Of a stretch of 64,000 nt of DNA, positions 1-12,001 are shown piece after piece. Origin of the DNA: Siphonodentalium dalli. Lineage: Eukaryota; Mollusca; Scaphopoda; Gadilida; Siphonodentaliidae. A program made the translations under genes and the position numbers. Below the pieces are notes generated by a model. That model saw only the letters and a list, made by a program, of their open reading frames with translations. It had not been told where the DNA came from and did not search any database. Each line of letters begins with the position of its first letter. Position 1 is the first letter of the stretch. The stretch lies in NCBI GenBank assembly GCA_032622095.1, contig CP136069.1, forward strand, positions 120,578,126-120,642,125, read 5' to 3'.

Positions 1-122
1 GAAAACATGAACTTTTATATTGTCGGTCATGCATGGAGCTGAAAATGTCCATGGAGCTCTGCCAGAAACTGAAGGAAAACAATATTTATGGGATGTCCTC
101 CCTCAGGCAGAAGAAACAAACA
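1..122 (+). other. Short open frame running in from the window edge (possible partial exon)
   Basis: One frame is open from the first bases to a TGA at about 120-122 and gives a Lys/Met/Cys-rich peptide (CRSCMELKMSMELCQKLKEN in the middle). Its composition looks more coding-like than its surroundings, but it is only about 40 residues and I recognise no family. It could be the last exon of a gene or transposon to the left, or chance. Bases 123-680 hold nothing I can name. Confidence 0.12.
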
Positions 123-679
123 TGACTGGATAACACTAAGTGGACTGTATTATAGTGTTTGGTATCTATCAAGGCGCTTTATGAAAAGGACCAATATACA
201 TAGCGATTTGTGTTAATTTCTTCTAAAATCAAAGTGAACAACCACCTTCACAAAATTGTTCTATATCCTTTAGTGTATGCTGATATTTGAGAACAGGTTC
301 ATGGACATCAATGAATCAGCTGCTATCAGCAGATTCTTTCATAAGAGCTGACGTTCTGCTAACTTCTTACCTATGTGTGACTCAGGTTGCATGGTAACAT
401 ACACTGTTGGACAACTATATATGATCTTGAAATACAATCGATAGGTGATTCTATTATATCTATGGACTGATGGCATTGCTGCATATGGAGAGTATAGATA
501 CTGAAGCATTTTTATTTTAGTCCTCTAGCTTGTTTGTATATGCACACTCATTGGTATAACCACCTCACAACCGAAGAGCATTTGTGACGAACAGACTGTA
601 GGTTTTGAATCGATGGCTATACGTTTCTGGATCAAGTCCATTCATTCCACACAACCAAGCTGCCACGAGACAGGCATGT

Positions 680-1190
680 GCGTCTGGTATACTTCGAATA
701 TTATTATACGTCCTACTTTTCGAAGACAAATGTGGGTATACTTATAGGCTGGACTGACTGTGCCCGACTGTCGTCCGTCCGGGCATGTAGATGTAACCAT
801 GGGTTATCGGATGTCGATGAAATTTGGTATGGCTATTTGCCATCACGACTGCTTTCAAAACAGGAACAACTGGCGTGTTGTTCGCGCGTTCCTTTCTGGA
901 GTTATCCTTCTTTGTTTATCCGGAAGGCTTGGTTTTGTGACCGTCCGCCTCAAATATCTCAACCATGGTTCAACGGTGCTGAGTGACATTTGGTATGGAA
1001 GTTCGTCACCATGCAGGACTTCTTCCAGAAGAGGGGCAACCGCACGATTTGTTAACATTTTCCATTCTAGAGTATCGTTCTTTGTTTATTTGAAAACCTT
1101 ATTTTTTTGTCCACCCGCGCAGATATCTCAGCCATGGGTCAACTGCTTTTCGTGCAGACTTTTGACGAGAGTTTGCCTTGATGATTCATG
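680..1190. repeat. Dispersed repeat family X, two decayed units
   Basis: Two related stretches carry the phrases 'tatctcaaccatgg(g/t)tcaa', '(a/c)atttggtatgg' and a TCCGTCC-rich segment. The same phrases recur at 3120-3860 and 9440-9740, so this is a dispersed repeat. The open frames over it (678-986, 760-1191) are by-products of the repeat. Confidence 0.55.
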
Positions 1191-1199
1191 AACGGGTTA

Positions 1200-3119
1200 C
1201 CTCATCGAGATCCGACATACCAGCTTCACTACGAGTCCCTCTTACATTTGACCTAGCCAGTATTTTGCATAGAAATTGTATGCACTGTTCAAATGAATTC
1301 CAACACGCTCTATTATTTGACGATTTGAGCGAATAAGTAATTGCATTGAATTGAGCACATACTGTATACGGAGCATTAGACACTATACATTCTCTTGGAA
1401 GCTGAAACAACCAGATTACTGAATGTATGCATGACCATAGACCGTGTGCTATTGTTGAACAAGCGCAAATTGCTAAATAAAATACATATAGAAAGTCCTT
1501 GGAGCGATATGACATTGCATGTGTATACGCCTTATGTTATAAAGTATGTATAACCCATGTGCGATTGTTTTCAGTAGAACAATCTGATAGCTTGACAAAA
1601 TGAGAAAGAAGAAAACAGAATGATAAACAACTTCTTCCTGAGTCAAAGTGGACATGAACTCATCATACCTAGGAAGAAAACGGTGTTGATTCATTTATTT
1701 AAAATGTATATATACATGGACACCTAGATATTCTTCCCTGTTCTTCACTTTTATCGCAGAAGCGACGATGATATTATATGTCAGGACTAAGATTTCCGAC
1801 AGTTTTAAAAATGGCTATCGATAAAATCCATATATCTTGATATAAATAATGTAATGCGCTTACAATAAATATATATTTGAGGCGACAATTTAATTTTTTA
1901 AAGTAAAAATACGTTGATGTAACCAATCTGCATTTTAGGCACAAATAGCTGCTTTCATAACACCATGGAATAACTACATTTATGTTACTCAAAATATGTG
2001 TTGTCTTAACTTTTAAACATGTTGTATACCTTTACCACCATACCCGCATATGTATCATGATAATGGATAATGTTCTCTCATATACAGTAACCCAAGTACG
2101 TATAAGATCAACTGCTGTCGATTTCTCAAACAAAATATACACATAAATCGACTGGAAAACAGACAGCATTGTTTGTTGGTGGGTGTCTATTGTGAGACAA
2201 GCTTGAATTGTGTTATGGGAATGTGAAACTTTATTCAATATATATGTCTTTAATCAGGCGGATAATAATTTTAAAATATATAGAAAATTAAGCGAGGGCT
2301 GTTTTCTTTCCAAGGCATACTATTATGAAATCTCTCGAATCAACAATACATAAAGTTCTGTCTCATAATCTACGGTCAAGATGTTGTGACAAAACTCAAT
2401 TAAAAATTTAAGGGTTTCAGTGTCGAGAGACAGCCACATGTTGAGGTTTGTTAATGTCATCAAGATTATTACAGAAAATGTGATTCAATGCTATTTAGTG
2501 TGTGCCATTTTAAGTTGCTGGGCAAACAAAGCTCAAAAGAAAATACTTTGTGAGATCAGGTTTCGGTCATAAAATTCCTGACAAATTTGCTAGATGTGTG
2601 ATGTAAAATTTATGCCATTTGTCACGAAATATTATCGATTTTCTGTGTTGTCTGATTGCGCAGGGTCACTGGTCGCCCGTCTCACCGTGAAATGTGTTAT
2701 GGGAACGCCGCGTGGATTGGAGACGATATATTTTTCTCGATGGCAACGCATTATTATGTCGTGGCGTTTGTGGGTGCAATCATTTTAAAATTGTGACTAT
2801 ACGAGAATACAGAGGGATGTGGAAATTATTACTGTGCTGCATGTAAATGTACACTATAAGTTTAGGTTCTCAATGTTTGTTTTCTAAAGTTGTTATTTTC
2901 GTGGCCTTTAACCAATTTGAAAATATCGAGGTAAACCTATTATGTGTATAAAACATTCAAAAACGTATATTGTAAAATATTTTAATACTGGCAGCGTGGC
3001 TTGTTGTAAACCGACCATAATCACTATGGCTTTTCCTATCACTGGTGGAAACATCAGTGCAGCCGATATATTATTCCACCGAACGGAGGGTTCGGGTGAA
3101 TATAGTAGAGATCCACAGC
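1200..3119. other. AT-rich stretch without recognisable genes
   Basis: Only short open frames without similarity on either strand. No clear tandem repeats or inverted repeats were noticed. Confidence 0.4.
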
Positions 3120-3900
3120 ACAACTCAAGTATCGATAGTCCAATTTGGATGCCCTTAAAATTTGGTATGCCAGTAGATCAGCATTGTGGAAAGGGTCTCC
3201 ACATAGCGCAGGTTTTGTCTACACTTATTCTCCAGAGTTATGGCCCTTTGCTGGACTTAATGTAAAGCGCATCAATGCGTCCATACCAAACATTATGCTG
3301 TGGATGTCTTTATTGTTGGATTTCGTTGTCCTTTGGCATGGTTATAGTACAGGTTGGTGGAATGGATATCCACATACTACGGGTTTCTTCCATTAACTTT
3401 TACCAGAGTTACGGCCCTTGTTTGACTTGGAAATTTGTGAATTTTGTGTACGAAACATTTCAGCTTGTAACTCGGGTGTCAATTAACGGATTTCGTTGTC
3501 CTTTCGCAATATTATATCACATGTCGGTGGAAAGGATATCCACGTACTACGGTTTTTGTCCATGAATTTTTACCAGAGTTTCGGTTCTTGTTTGACTTGG
3601 CATTTTGTGAATTGAGGTTTCGGGGGTATATAGTGGGGACAATTCGTCCGTCCGTCCTTCTAATGCAGGTGTTGTCCGCACTTTTTTTTGGCATAGCTAT
3701 GGCCCTTTGTCAGAAATATGACCCGGGGTTTGTTTTGTCAGCACTTTTTTCCAGAGTTATGGCACTTTGCCAGAGTTTTGACCCGGGGTTAAATTGAGAG
3801 AAATACGCCATTATTACTTAATTTTCTCTCTAAATATTGCCAAAATTGAGCGTACAGTCGGGGGCATTGGCCCACGCTTGGTGTTGCCCTTGTTAATATA
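3120..3900. repeat. Dispersed repeat family X, tandem decayed array
   Basis: About four units repeat the phrases 'aatttggtatg(c/g)', 'ggtggaa.ggatatccac.tacta.gg', and 'ccagagtta.gg.ccttg.ttgacttgg'. The last units end in 'acccggggtt'. The right edge reads 'gtacagtcgggggcattggccc', which recurs as 'gtacagtcgggggcgttacct' near 5788 and probably marks the element end. Confidence 0.6.
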
Positions 3901-4211
3901 GTTTAAAATAACATATGTTCTTGAATGTTTCATGCAGACACAGGCGTTTTCACAAATCGCGAAAATAACAACATACCACTGGCCCTGAAATTATAACGGG
4001 ACTTGTTCTTAACAGTAGTATTTTCGCCAACCCCATGGCAAATTACCAGGACCACTTAACCAGGGGTGACCACCGAAGTGTCTGATAATGTAACCGCACT
4101 GCAGTTAAGATGGATTCTTAGCTTAAAGTCACAATAACTTTTGGCCGGTTATAAAGTAAAACGTGTGTTAAAAGTTACTTGTGACGTCTGTGCTGGTAGT
4201 TTTCAGATCCA

Positions 4212-5420
4212 CTAGTGAAATTGGTATCTCATAACTGTGCGTCTACTCGCTCTTTGCAAATGTTTTATGTTAACGGCTTCAACACTACAAACTGGGCCAA
4301 GTAATACCATTGATTGAGAACACGTTCGGTAAAGAATATAAACCAATGGATTTGTTACGTCTATTAATCTGGACCTTATACCAGTGCCATTCTTATCCTC
4401 GTATCGACCTTTCTTACAAATATATTTACCAACATCGATCGATGTTATAGTTGACCGAATGATCTTGTATATTTCTATTAAGTCTGCTCTTAGTCTACGG
4501 TAAATTAGGGACATAATATTCAGTTTTCAATCCTTTCGCCGTATGATAGCTGGCATATTTTCGGAATGAGTTTTGTAGGTCTCATTTTGGATTCTTTCCA
4601 AAGCTTTTGAAAGCTTGACCAGTCATGATGTTCGGATTCGATTTCGTACTAAAAGACTGACATGACCAGTGATTTTATTAGTGGCACAATACCATCCCTT
4701 TTTTTTAAATAAGTGAGTGATCTTTTGAGTTACCAAATGTTGACTACTCGCAAACTGATTTTATGTGAACATTAACTTTTTAGAGGGCTCTAATCGATTT
4801 TTGTATCGTCCGCGAAAATTTTGCACATGCTTCCTATTTTACATGGCAGGTCATTAATATATATGATAAATAGTTCCGGTCAAAAAATGATACCCTGTAG
4901 AGTACCTGTAGAAAAACCACTTAATATCGATCGGCTGACTTTTATCGCGTGATCTTATCGAGATATATAAGAGCTGTGTTTGACATGATCTGCCAGATCT
5001 GAATCCATGTTGACAGGGAGAAAAACAAAGTTATAATTTCCATGTGATTTAGTGTGTGATTGAAAATAATTTGTTTGATGAAAGTTTCCATTAGCTTGCA
5101 AAGTATACTATACAAGTAAGACTCTCTAGTCTGTAATTATTCGGGTCTGATCTAACACTTTCTTTAAACAATCATTCTCCATTGTTTTTAGCACGAAACA
5201 GCGGCACACTCATTTCGCTCGGCCATTCTTTCAAAAACTATGCCCGGTACTCTGTCAGGTGCATGCATGGCTTTTATAAGAATTAAACTTTTAAAGTTCT
5301 GCTACTGCAGGTGTGAAAATTAGGTCAGCTACATCTACACGCTTGTCGTCTCGGGTATCCAGTTTCGGTATAACTGAAAAGCCCTCCCGAGTGAAGACAC
5401 CAGCGAAGAAGTAATTTAAA
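4212..5420 (-). pseudogene. Decayed CR1/Jockey-like LINE reverse transcriptase fragment
   Basis: Translating the minus strand gives the ordered hallmarks of a non-LTR reverse transcriptase. At about 5375-5415 there is LNYFFAGVFTRE, the pre-RT linker. QHGFRSGRSCQTQLL lies at 4968-5012. A degenerate 'SGVPQGS' motif followed by LFIIYINDLP lies at about 4860-4905, and the catalytic FADDTK at about 4800-4816. IYRRLRADLIEIYKI, the end-of-RT block typical of CR1/Jockey-type elements, lies at 4461-4506. Stops and frameshifts break the frame. Only about 63 nt separate QTQLL from the PQG-like motif, where roughly 80 more codons are expected, so an internal deletion is present. A second shortening lies between FADDTK and IYRRLR. 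The copy is dead. Family identity is from motif knowledge; the exact clade is uncertain. Confidence 0.88.
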
Positions 5421-5759
5421 CTTCAGCTTTATCGTGCTCCGCTGTGTCCAGCTGCGCATAGTGCCAGGCATGATCAGATCTGGAATCCCCTGCTTCCTGA
5501 CAGAGTTCTTGTTAGCTTATGCCCAGGTTCGCTTTCGGTTTATTCGATTATACCATAGTTCTACGTGTACATATATAGATAACCTCAAGGTACAGTATAA
5601 CCTGAGAATCTACTTTCTCTTAATATCGCTATCTGAACTGGTTTTCCTTCTATTTTTGTGGCACCAGACCAAATTTGAAGCTAATATAGAACAACATTCG
5701 TACTAAATACTCATGAATAACATAACTTTACAAAGTGCCATTTAATAAGTATTTGCACA

Positions 5760-6470
5760 AAAATAAGAAAAATCCTCTCTGATTGTACAGTCGGGGGCGT
5801 TACCTCCGCCCAGCGGTGCACATGTTTTAAATTGTGTTCGGTTGTGTTCGGTTATGTTCGGTTGTGTTCGGTATTCATAGTGACCCGATAATTGGGCCGC
5901 TTTCTACTTGCAGAGGGAACGGGTTGTTTCGGTCCAGAGACGTTTCGGCTCAGACCTTCTGGCCCGATTCGTCATCTCAGGTTTAAACCTGGTCTACGTA
6001 AACCTCTAGGTTTAAACCGCCGTGAGTCAGCAAAATCCGTGGTTTAAACCCGCGACCGCAGGTCTAAGTGACGCATTCGTCATCTCTGGTTTAAACCTGG
6101 TCCAGCCAGACCAGTGGTTTAGCAGTAGTGTCTCTGTATCGTCGAGAAAATTAATCGTACTTTCCTAATGCGGACCGCCTCGTTTTATTGATTGCAAAAA
6201 TCAATAATTTCGACAGCGACCATATTTTGATTGGAAATTTATAAGCGAGAAGCACTCACACCTATAAAGTGTGTGGGGATAAGTTTTTGTCAATTTCGAT
6301 GTTTTATTTGCGTTTTATAAGCTTAAACCGACAACTAAACCATCTAATTAGGTGGTCCAGCTAAACCAGCTTTCTCGAGGCTAAACTTGAGATGACGAAT
6401 CCGTCTTTTCTTCATCGCGGTTTAGAATTGTCAGACAATCAATCAAAGGGTGGAGCTGTAAATTATCTCG
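5760..6470. repeat. Repeat element rich in 'ggtttaaacc' palindromes, partner of 8020-8175
   Basis: It begins with four copies of a 10-bp unit 'gtgttcggtt' (about 5830-5871). It continues with 'cggtccagagacgtttcggct', 'gattcgtcatct' and several 'ggtttaaacc' palindromes. It ends near 'gagatgacgaatccg' (about 6390). Closely related sequence in opposite orientation occurs at 8020-8175. Together they look like ends of one or two related DNA elements. Confidence 0.55.
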
Positions 6471-6914
6471 AGTGAGGGCGTGTCCAAGTGGCGGTTGCCG
6501 ACTGGTGTTATCATGTCACAGTTGATTCATTCCCATGCGAGCTTTGCTCAGATATTGACACGTTCCTTCAGTATGATTTTACAACTATCTTGTGGTTTTT
6601 ATTTTGGCTTGTGGCAATCACAAATACTGGTGTTTTCTACGAATTCATTTGAATGGTTCAACGTTTTAATTTTGAAACCAAAACGATGCTACAGCATGAC
6701 CAGATATGCTATACACATAGTTTGCAATCCTAAACATATATTGCTATATGAGTCAAATTTGATAACTTATTTTTATGTAGATCATGCCACAAAGCTCTAC
6801 TCTGGCTCAGCTCATAAATTTCCATAATATTCGACCAGTTCAAAACCTGGGAACTTTTGTATTTTCTGCATGATGGAAAATATTTTACATTGAAAAAAAG
6901 CAACACATATAATA

Positions 6915-7258
6915 TATTTCTTTATTATATACTTGCCCATGAATTATAAGGTTTCAGCAGTGAGATATAAGTGATATCCCACTCCAGAGTGATATCCCAC
7001 TAGTGAGTGATATCAGCTTGAAATTTCTGATGTATTGACATTCATTGGGGGCCATAGGCAAGTAACTAAAGTATATAATAAACAGAATATCCGCACTTTT
7101 TCAGTGGATATGGGTTAAATCTCATTCGTGATGACAAAACATTTGAATTTCCACTCGTGACTAAAGCCACTCGTGGAAATTCAATGTTTTGTCATCACTC
7201 ATGAGATATAACCCATATCCACTGAAAACATGTGGATATCCTCTATTTATTAAATGCT
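6915..7258. mobile_element. Two adjacent or nested foldback (MITE-like) palindromes
   Basis: The first palindrome pairs 'ttattatatacttgcc' (about 6921) with 'ggcaagtaactaaagtatataataa' (about 7056-7080). The second pairs 'agtggatatgggttaaatctcat' with 'atgagatataacccatatccact', and inside it 'tcgtgatgacaaaacatttgaatttccac' with its inverse, around a centre near 7165. No transposase remains. These are typical of non-autonomous foldback DNA transposons. Confidence 0.6.
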
Positions 7259-8019
7259 GTGCCTCTATATAGTTGCCCACTTTAAACAGTTCAGATGCCG
7301 CTTCTGGTGTGTACTCATAAGCAAATTACTTTTACTTGACTGACCTCTTGGTCCAGGATTGACACGATTATGGAGCCTTTATTCATGCAGCGTCAGAGGG
7401 TCCTGCGGTCCCTTCGTACGACAGGAGCCTGCGTCACATTTGCGCACATTTTGTTCATTTGATAATTTTTTTTAATTATATTGAAAACAAACAAATATTA
7501 ATATAAATTTTAAATATTGTTTCTTGTTAGATACAACTCCTTGCTCAATTTAACAACACAATTTTTTCATTTTATTTCAAATTAAATTTATTCTTATTTT
7601 TAAATCATTTTTAGAACAGTTGCAAACAGACTAACGGACAAACATATATACAGCTCCTATATCCTTTAATATATACATATATACATGTAGATACACCATA
7701 TTTTTTCTTTGCGGGTAAAGTATCTTGTAGAAAATCAATCACAAACAAAGTGATAAACAGCGCGTGAAGCTCGTGTTGAGAAACATGCCCTTTGTCAAAT
7801 TGATTTAAACCCACAAAGAGATCGGATTATGGTCCGTGAGCGATACTCATTTCTCAATGAATAAATCGTGCACGCGTTCGCGATGATTTATGACATGTCA
7901 ATAACCATTACATCGGCTTGTCTTTTGGTCCGATAGGTAAGAGGGTAGTTTGACTGTATGCTCATATCACCAAATCGAGTTGTCAATTAGTTGGTAACTG
8001 AATGACAAAAACTCCCCCT
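7259..8019. other. AT-rich stretch, nothing recognised
   Basis: Low-complexity T/A-rich sequence around 7450-7620 and short frames without similarity. No gene or clear repeat was seen. Confidence 0.35.
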
Positions 8020-8175
8020 TAGACCCGGTTTGGCTGGACCGCCAATGTAGGTTTAAACCAGGTTTAAACTCGGAGGTTTAAACCGGAGATGACGAATCCG
8101 GCCATACGGTCCAGGGACGTTTCGGCTAGGGACGTTTCGGCCGGGATGTTTCGGCCCCATATATTGTATGTGTTA
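8020..8175. repeat. Inverted partner of the repeat at 5.8-6.4 kb
   Basis: It contains 'ggtttaaaccagg', 'gaggtttaaaccggagatgac', 'gaatccggcc' and repeated 'gggacgtttcgg', in the orientation opposite to the 5.8-6.1 kb copy. Confidence 0.55.
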
Positions 8176-8394
8176 ATTGGAGTTGATTGCAGGGGATTTG
8201 TCAACAGTTTTGGCGAGATGGATAACAATTTATTTCAGCAAATTTAAACATAAATAAACGACATAGTAAAAGCACAAACGGAATATATGAACAAACGAAA
8301 CAATGTCACATATACAGTTGTAGTCACAATAATTGACCATTTAAGTGATGTTATCGATGTTATTTAATTTTATGGTTTTAGTCCGAAACCATAA

Positions 8395-8750
8395 AAAAGA
8401 TGGCTAGGGATGGGTACTACGTGTTGTGTGAAAACAAAAAATGCGTGTTGTGTGATTCTTATGTCTGTCGTTCCTTGACACGGGGGAATTTTTCATCGAG
8501 TCAGTTTTTCCGACCGATGTACCTTAAATCATACCTCTTTTATGGACGGGTACTGCGTGTTGTGTGATTATTATGTCTTCTTCACCTTAGTGCCACCGCA
8601 GATGCTACGATTAAAATCGTAAGTGGGGAAAATCGTAGGTGGAAAAATCGTAGCTTGCCCGCAGACGCTACGGTGCTGCGATGTTCGCAGCTACGATTTT
8701 ATCAACGTGATAGAACATGATAGAACATGATAGAACATGATAGAACTAGA
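8395..8750. repeat. Short inverted repeats and a 10-bp tandem repeat
   Basis: Phrases such as 'gggtactacgtgttgtgtga' recur around 8410 and 8548. An inverted group built on 'ctacgatttt/aaaatcgta' spans about 8595-8702. Four tandem units of 'atgatagaac' follow at about 8708-8747. Confidence 0.5.
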
Positions 8751-8879
8751 ATGCACTCAGAGAGATGCCAACGTGCGCAAAAATGTAATAAACAATTAAT
8801 TTTAAAAATAATTTCACTGTATTTTACTTAATTTATTTAATTTAATTTAATGTTAGCAAAAAAAGACAATTACCATTTC

Positions 8880-9020
8880 TCATTATATCACAGATAAAAC
8901 AGGGGGGGGGTCTGGAAAAAAATTGCACATATAGGGCCCAAAAAGTTTTTTTCCGACCTCGAGGGACCCACCACCCCATTTTTGAAAAAAAAATATGTTT
9001 TTCCTCCAAAATTTTGGGGA
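8880..9020. repeat. Poly-G-headed dispersed repeat
   Basis: A run 'cagggggggggtctgg' is followed by 'atatagggccc' and C-rich 'gacccaccacccc' phrases. Similar poly-G/poly-C plus 'acccacccacc' segments occur at 10455-10545, 28355-28440 and 28555-28570, so this is a short dispersed family. The flank 9020-9440 shows only short frames. Confidence 0.45.
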
Positions 9021-9439
9021 CCCACCCCCCCGTTTCTCATGTTTTTATCAAAATTTCAGAGGTATTTTTTAGCCGTTCTTCAATAACTGTGTTAACTGCC
9101 TTACTAATTGGTAAACACAGATCAGAAAAACGAAAAATATACTGTATTTCCATGTGTTTCCTGGTGTTTTCAGTATCTAACAACACTATTAAGCATTGTG
9201 TAGGTACACTATATGTCACAAATTGCCCTAGACCCCATTATAGCCTTAATATATCGAGTGTGTTGTGTCTGACAGAGAACACTGGCCAGTGTAAATAGTG
9301 GTAAACAGGTCAGGGGTTCCACAATTATATGTGCATGATCAAAGAACTCTTTAGTCTTATCCAACGGAATGGGGTGGGGAGGGGAATTGTTTTTTGGTTA
9401 GGTATACACATAGATATATGGTTATTATACTGCCCGATA

Positions 9440-9760
9440 TTAGTTGGCGGGTATATAGTTGACGTCTCGAGCCGTCTGTCCGTACAAACATTTTGAATTT
9501 TAACTCAAGAGTCAGTTGTCATATTTGATGCCCTATGGCATGGTGATGGACCAGAAATGGGGGACGAATATGCATAATATCGCGGGTTGTGACCACCAAT
9601 GCCTACCAGAGTTATGGGCCCTGTTCGACTTTATGAAATTCAGTCCATACAAAGTTTTTGCAATATAAGTTAAGTGTCGGTTGTCAAATTTTGATGTGGT
9701 TTGGTATGGTGATAGACCAGAATGAAGAATTGAATGTCATTTCTCAATGCATCTGAATTC
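9440..9760. repeat. Dispersed repeat family X, decayed copy
   Basis: It contains 'ggcgggtatatagttgac', 'cagagttatgggccctgttcgac' and two versions of 'tttgatg..(c/t)(t/g)(a/t)tggcatggtgatggaccagaa', matching the family seen at 3.1-3.9 kb. Bases 9760-10450 hold nothing recognised. Confidence 0.5.
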
Positions 9761-10454
9761 ATCACATTATTTCAGTTCATCTATTTGTAAGTGATAACAG
9801 TATACAATTAGTATTTTAGTTTCGTCTTGTTGAGCAGTAAAGCTCCCAGATGAAGTTCGGAAATTCAATGAGAATAGCGTCACCTTCATTTGGGATTGTC
9901 TGAGCAGTAAACAGTAATGTCATTCATCATAACCAATTCAGTTTTATTTGGATAATTGTTGCAAATTAACATTACTTGCAATCATTCAAGATGAGAAATA
10001 AGCAGAAGGAATGAATTTGAGTACATGCCAGAACAAGACAGTATTTCATACATTAGAAATTTATGAGATACCCTTTTCAATTTCATGTTATGCAACAATC
10101 AGGTTAATTATATCTACCAGTAGTCATCATTGAGTATTCACCATGTAGTATCCAATTTGTGATAAGAGTTTTTTTGTTTTATTACTTTTATTCAGATAAT
10201 ACAACTGGGTAATATATTAATTTTGTTACAAAATATTTCTTCCGTTGATCATAAGTTTCCTGAACGTTAATACGGTGGTCCACTATGAAGTGGTCCGGGA
10301 TACTGTGAAATCCAGAATGTTGCTAAATCTGAGGCTAAAGAGTCACTTTAGCTGCCTATATAGCCCTATACCAACAAGCATGGTACTAACATGCTTACAA
10401 ACAACATTACATGGTCAGTACTTGTAAATTGTTTGATAAAAACACATTTTGGAA

Positions 10455-10545
10455 AAAATTTACAAGCACCATTTTTCCGCCTCTGGACCACCCACCCACC
10501 CCGCCCTATATACGGATTTTTTTTGCAGACCCCCCCCCCCTGATC
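10455..10545. repeat. Poly-C dispersed repeat, inverse of the 28.4-kb copy
   Basis: 'caccatttttccgcctctgg', 'acccacccacc', 'tatatacggattttttt' and a run of C's match the reverse complement of 28355-28440. Confidence 0.5.
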
Positions 10546-10829
10546 TGAATGCACTATATATCATGTCATAATAAGTATATTCCATCATATAGACATATAA
10601 CCTGCATGGACATATACAATTAACTTGCGCGAAGTATATGGTTGTTTTGGGGTAGGTATATTAGTGATTGAAGGCCATAACAGTTATGGTACATTTTAAG
10701 GTATTTTAAAATTATCAAAGCTGATGTTAGGCATGCAATTGCTGTCCACTTCCCTACTATAATACATGCCGATATGAGCATTGTAAGGTATGGAATACAT
10801 GTTTTGTCCACAATTGCTCAACGGACACA

Positions 10830-11574
10830 GTCCATCTTGCCATTATATCCACGACGTTGCGACGAGGGTTAAAATTAAGACGATCGAGATTGTCGTTAAT
10901 TCTTGAAACTGTAACAAGAATCCAGGCAATACTTCGAGTCGTGTGCGAGGGAGGAGCAAGTACAGAATTAACAGGCGTGTTGTGAAATATCGACTATTAT
11001 GCTGCAAACAATAATATCAAGAGCACTCCGCCCCCAATTCCAACTTTTATTGACTACCAGCAGAGCAGACGACAGGTCGCGTGTGTAGTGATTTATCTGC
11101 GGACAGTTTGCTCATTTCGCCATCCGCATGCTTCAGTGAACTCTTTTGTGAGCGAGTAAATGACAGTTTCATCCACAGAACACGAGACAAAATAATAAGG
11201 TCTTACTCCTCCCCCGGCATGTCCTATTGGCTTAGCATACAAACGTGTCATCACAAAGTACAATGGCCGATAAAATGCATAGAAATTGATATCAATGTTT
11301 TCAAAAGCTTCGTTTTAATGGCTAACACCTCTCAATCGTTGTCAGTTTTGCTTCATACTATCATCGATGAGTTCGAGGGATTTGATTATTTAATTGCCGT
11401 GACAGATAAATTAGAGGAAACCGACATTTAAGGACATTTCAGTGGCATCGCATTTTCTAGGCGTGCTGGAATTGCTCGGAGACAGAGTAGTAGAGCCACA
11501 TGACATAATTTGATAGCGTAACACTAAATTGGTTGGATTGTGAAAAAAAATTGTTCGAACAATAAATACAGGAG
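10830..11574 (+). promoter_or_regulatory. Probable promoter and 5' UTR of the BarH-like gene
   Basis: This stretch before the start codon lacks the foldback and minisatellite repeats that fill most of the window. It has a more balanced base composition than its surroundings. It contains an inverted CCAAT box (CCTATTGG at about 11221) and a C-rich CTCCTCCCCCGGC stretch just before it. An open frame at about 11081-11431 ends before the real start and has no recognisable similarity; it could at most contain an upstream ORF. The transcription start cannot be fixed from sequence alone. Confidence 0.45.
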
Positions 11575-12001
11575 ATGGCTTCCAAGGAAACTTGGTCGGA
11601 ATGGTCCGCGCATGTGAAAAATTATTCGCCCAAAAACTGCGATTCGGTAGTGCCGACATGCGGACAACCTACAGATGTCAGTGTGATAAAAAACGCTAAT
11701 TCGGAAACGGAGAGAATCGTGACACCTAGTTCAACAAACACAAAACATTCTGAACAGGAAACGGAGAAACACAATCAAGTTGACGTTGAGCCCGTTAAAC
11801 CAAGAAAATCTTTCCTAATAAGTGACATTTTGTGCAAACAATCTAGGACAAAACATTCAGGAGAGTGCGGAAACGAAACGAACTCTAGCGCATCTAAAGA
11901 CATTGTTCATAAAAGTCTGTTATTTCAGAGTGACACATTTAAAGACGCCGTGATTCAGTCATATCATTCTACTGCTGATGAAAATTCACATTTTTCAGAC
12001 G
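11575..12001 (+). CDS. BarH-like (BARHL): BarH-like homeobox transcription factor, coding exon 1 (residues 1-142 and first base of codon 143)
   Basis: First coding exon of a three-exon gene (join 11575..12001, 15505..15727, 16869..17064; 846 nt with stop, 281 residues). The product should be a nuclear, DNA-binding homeodomain factor. In the family it acts in neural and sensory cell specification, often as a repressor. The start ATG has a fair Kozak context (gagATGG) and an in-frame TAA lies 12 nt upstream, so it is the only start for this frame. The exon is Ser/Thr/Lys rich and low in structure. Residues about 78-86 read KSFLISDIL, the Eh1/FIL-type motif known from BARHL proteins as a Groucho/TLE-binding repressor motif; I see only one copy, while vertebrate BARHL has two. 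The exon ends gacG followed by a GTAAGG donor. Reading through the donor would give an unrelated tail, so splicing is the better model. The junction to exon 2 restores Asp-143 in frame. Exon chaining is my inference; no transcript was available. Confidence 0.9.

Noticed and set aside
11081-11431. 116-codon frame upstream of the BarH start as a separate gene
   Set aside because: It has no ATG at its beginning and no recognised domain, and sits where a promoter/5' UTR is expected.
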